DNA of 64,000 bases from Jatrophihabitans sp. (GTDB lineage: Bacteria; Actinomycetota; Actinomycetes; Mycobacteriales; Jatrophihabitantaceae). The notes under the pieces are model-generated. The model made no database searches, was not told where the DNA came from, and saw nothing but the letters and a program-made list of their open reading frames with translations. The stretch lies in NCBI GenBank assembly GCA_036399055.1, contig DASWNX010000033.1, forward strand, positions 92,953 to 156,952, read 5' to 3'. The translations under genes were made by a program, and so were the position numbers. Below are positions 62,737 to 64,000 of this stretch, piece after piece. The first letter of the stretch is position 1. Each line of letters opens with the position of its first letter.

Positions 62737-62780
62737 CCGTCATGCTGTCGCGTCGCCCTGGCGACCTCTCAGCATGACGG
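62737..62780 (+). terminator. strong hairpin after Trp-rich gene 2
   Basis: Perfect 11-bp arms CCGTCATGCTG (62737-62747) and CAGCATGACGG (62770-62780), with an inner stem GTCGC/GCGAC (62752-62765). About 27 bases after the stop. It probably ends the transcript and may stabilise the small mRNA. Confidence 0.7.
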
Positions 62781-62870
62781 TCCGGGCACCGCTCAGCATG
62801 ACGGTCCGGGCACCGCGCAGCCGGGCACCGCTCAGCCGGGCACCGCTCGTCCGGGCACCGCTCAGCCGGC
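62768..62870. repeat. 24-bp and 15-bp tandem repeats reaching the HTH gene 3' end
   Basis: Two 24-bp units containing CTCAGCATGACGGTCCGGG (62768-62791, 62792-62815), then 15-bp units CTCAGCCGGGCACCG and variants (62816-62860) and a partial one that contains the HTH gene's final codons and TGA stop (62862-62864). The first 24-bp unit includes one arm of the upstream hairpin. Confidence 0.85.
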
Positions 62871-63065
62871 CTCGAAGAAGGCGCTCTTGAGATAAGCCTG
62901 CACGGCCTTCTCGGGCACCCGGAAAGAACGGCCCACCCGGACAGCGGGCAGCTCGCCGGAGTGCACCATGCGGTACACCGTCATCTTCGAGACGCGCATC
63001 ACCGCGGCCACCTCGGCCACTGTCAGAAAGCGCACCTCGCGTAACCCGTCAGGGGTCGTATTCAT
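62862..63065 (-). CDS. excisionase-like helix-turn-helix DNA-binding protein (Rv0500A-like)
   Basis: 67 residues: REVRFLTVAEVAAVMRVSKMTVYRMVHSGELPAVRVGRSFRVPEKAVQAYLKSAF, the MerR/excisionase-type HTH with wing. Next to proC and bS22 as in mycobacteria. In spite of the family name no phage genes are near; such genes are stable chromosomal regulators in actinobacteria. Targets are unknown. Confidence 0.92.
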   Translation of the reverse strand: MNTTPDGLREVRFLTVAEVAAVMRVSKMTVYRMVHSGELPAVRVGRSFRVPEKAVQAYLKSAFFEAG

Positions 63066-63268
63066 CTGTCACCGGACTCTCGGCACGTGACAGTGAGCCC
63101 GGCTTCCCGCCGGACAACCTGACACGCACGTGCTGGGCTGAGAGTAGCGGTACCGATGGTGCCCATGCGATACGTGTTCTTCACAAAGTGGATTCTTTTT
63201 TTCTTGAACCGGCGCGGCGGACCCCCGCCCGCGCGTGCCTGTGCTCACCAATGCCGGCGTTGCGCCGT

Positions 63269-64000
63269 TCACTCGGCGTCGGCGGCCCGGCCAAGCTCTG
63301 CCGAGCGGTTGCGGGCGGCTTCGATGGCAGCGAGGAAGGCCGCCCGGACGCCGTGGTTCTCCAGCTCGCGGATGGCTGAGATGGTCGTGCCCGCCGGGCT
63401 GGTGACCGCCTCGCGCAACTGCACCGGGTGCTCGCCCGAGTCGCGCAGCATCACCGCCGAGCCGACCAGCGTCTGCACGATGAGCTCGGCCGCCAGCGCC
63501 CGTGGCAGGCCCAGCAGGATGCCCGCGTCGATCATCGCCTCGACCAGGAAGAAGAAGTAGGCCGGCCCGCTGCCGGACAGGGCGGTCACCGCGTCCAGCT
63601 GCGACTCGGGCACCCGGACCACCCGCCCGACCGCCGACAGCAGCTCGTCTGCTCGCTGCAGGTGCGCCTGGGTCGCCCGGGAGCCCGCCGAGATGGCCGT
63701 CATCGCCTCGTCGACCAGCGCGGGGGTGTTCGGCATGCAGCGCACCACGGCGGGTCCGACAGGCAAGCCGCGCTCGATCCGCGCGGTCGTGATGCCGGCC
63801 GCCACCGACACGATCAGGTGCTCCTCGGTGACCAGCTCGGCCAGCTCCCGCAACAGCAGGTCGATGTCCTGCGGTTTCACGGCGATCAGGATCGTCGCGC
63901 AGGCCTTCGCGGCCTCGTCGACGTCCACCACCCGGATGCCGTAACGCTCGCTGAGGTAGCGGATCCGCTCGGGGTAGTGCTCGACCACCAGGATGTCCTC
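63269..64000 (-). CDS. proC: pyrroline-5-carboxylate reductase, 5' end beyond the window
   Basis: Last step of proline synthesis. The visible part covers most of the protein: AVKPQDIDLLLRELAE, VSVAAGITTARIERGLP, VVRCMPNTPALVDEAMTAIS, VTALSGSGPAYFFFLVEAMIDAGILLGLPRALA and AVTSPAGTTISAIRELE. The N-terminal GxGxxG segment is missing because the gene continues past base 64000; an internal GTG at 63988 is not the real start. Confidence 0.95.
   Translation of the reverse strand, partial: EDILVVEHYPERIRYLSERYGIRVVDVDEAAKACATILIAVKPQDIDLLLRELAELVTEEHLIVSVAAGITTARIERGLPVGPAVVRCMPNTPALVDEAMTAISAGSRATQAHLQRADELLSAVGRVVRVPESQLDAVTALSGSGPAYFFFLVEAMIDAGILLGLPRALAAELIVQTLVGSAVMLRDSGEHPVQLREAVTSPAGTTISAIRELENHGVRAAFLAAIEAARNRSAELGRAADAE

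Noticed and set aside
62862..63065. Phage or integrative element remnant because of the excisionase-like gene
   Set aside because: No integrase, att repeat or tRNA nearby; the gene is in a conserved chromosomal position next to proC and bS22.
63178..63204. T-rich tract with a TTCACAA motif upstream of the HTH gene, as a second Rex site or terminator
   Set aside because: Only one half-site matches, and there is no hairpin next to the T-tract; at most an A/T-rich promoter element for the HTH gene.

Overview
The window comes from the chromosome of a high-GC (about 70% by eye) actinobacterium. Genes are tightly packed, many start on GTG, and many neighbours overlap by an ATGA or GTGA. Two long stretches follow mycobacterial gene order: ppa-dacB-DUF2342-tilS-hpt-ftsH-folE-folP-folB-folK-DUF3180 (like Rv3628 back to Rv3604c), and proC-HTH-bS22-epimerase-plsC-HAD-glutaredoxin-hemA-hemC-hemD-hemB-hemL-PGM-tlpA-ccdA-resB-ccsB (like Rv0500 to Rv0529). 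The rex-hemA block and the bldN-like sigma gene with its partner resemble Streptomyces. Menaquinone is made by the futalosine route. I infer an actinomycete outside Mycobacteriales and Streptomycetales; the genus cannot be read from the sequence.

Layout. 1-4.0 kb: a GTP cyclohydrolase II and a free-standing WD40 protein, then a convergent MATE exporter. This looks like the edge of a toxoflavin-type (7-azapteridine) cluster running off the left end. 4.1-11.1 kb: folate operon, ftsH and hpt. 11.1-15.2 kb: tilS, a DUF2342 metalloprotease, dacB and ppa. 15.4-19.4 kb: a MarR-controlled MFS exporter, divergent from an ECF sigma factor with a membrane partner. 19.4-31.8 kb: menaquinone genes (menG, mqnC, mqnA, mqnE, ubiX-, ubiA- and ubiD-type) mixed with accessory genes, including a VapBC pair and a phosphopantetheinyl transferase. 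32.2-38.3 kb: cytochrome c maturation (ccsB, resB, ccdA, tlpA), a histidine phosphatase and hemL. 38.4-41.0 kb: a polar amino-acid ABC importer. 41.1-43.0 kb: a GNAT protein and hemB. 43.1-49.1 kb: accessory island (lipoprotein, secreted protein, acyl-CoA ligase, M20 peptidase, SDR, NTF2-like). 49.2-54.0 kb: hemD-hemC-hemA-rex with a Rex operator. 54.2-61.7 kb: glutaredoxin, acyl-CoA ligase, bldN-like sigma plus DUF5667 partner, HAD, plsC, epimerase. 61.9-64 kb: the 32-residue ribosomal protein bS22, two unannotated tryptophan-rich peptide genes, an excisionase-like HTH gene, and proC cut by the right edge.

Much of the window serves respiration: quinone, haem, c-type cytochromes and the NADH sensor Rex are all here. 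The strongest novel signals are the paired 33-residue Trp-rich genes at 62.3 and 62.6 kb, the azapteridine-type cluster edge, the bldN-rsbN-like pair, and a recurring pattern in which the 3' end of a gene, stop codon included, is copied downstream of that gene (hpt, mqnC, ccsB, plsC, HTH). No tRNA, rRNA, CRISPR array, insertion sequence or replication origin was recognised.
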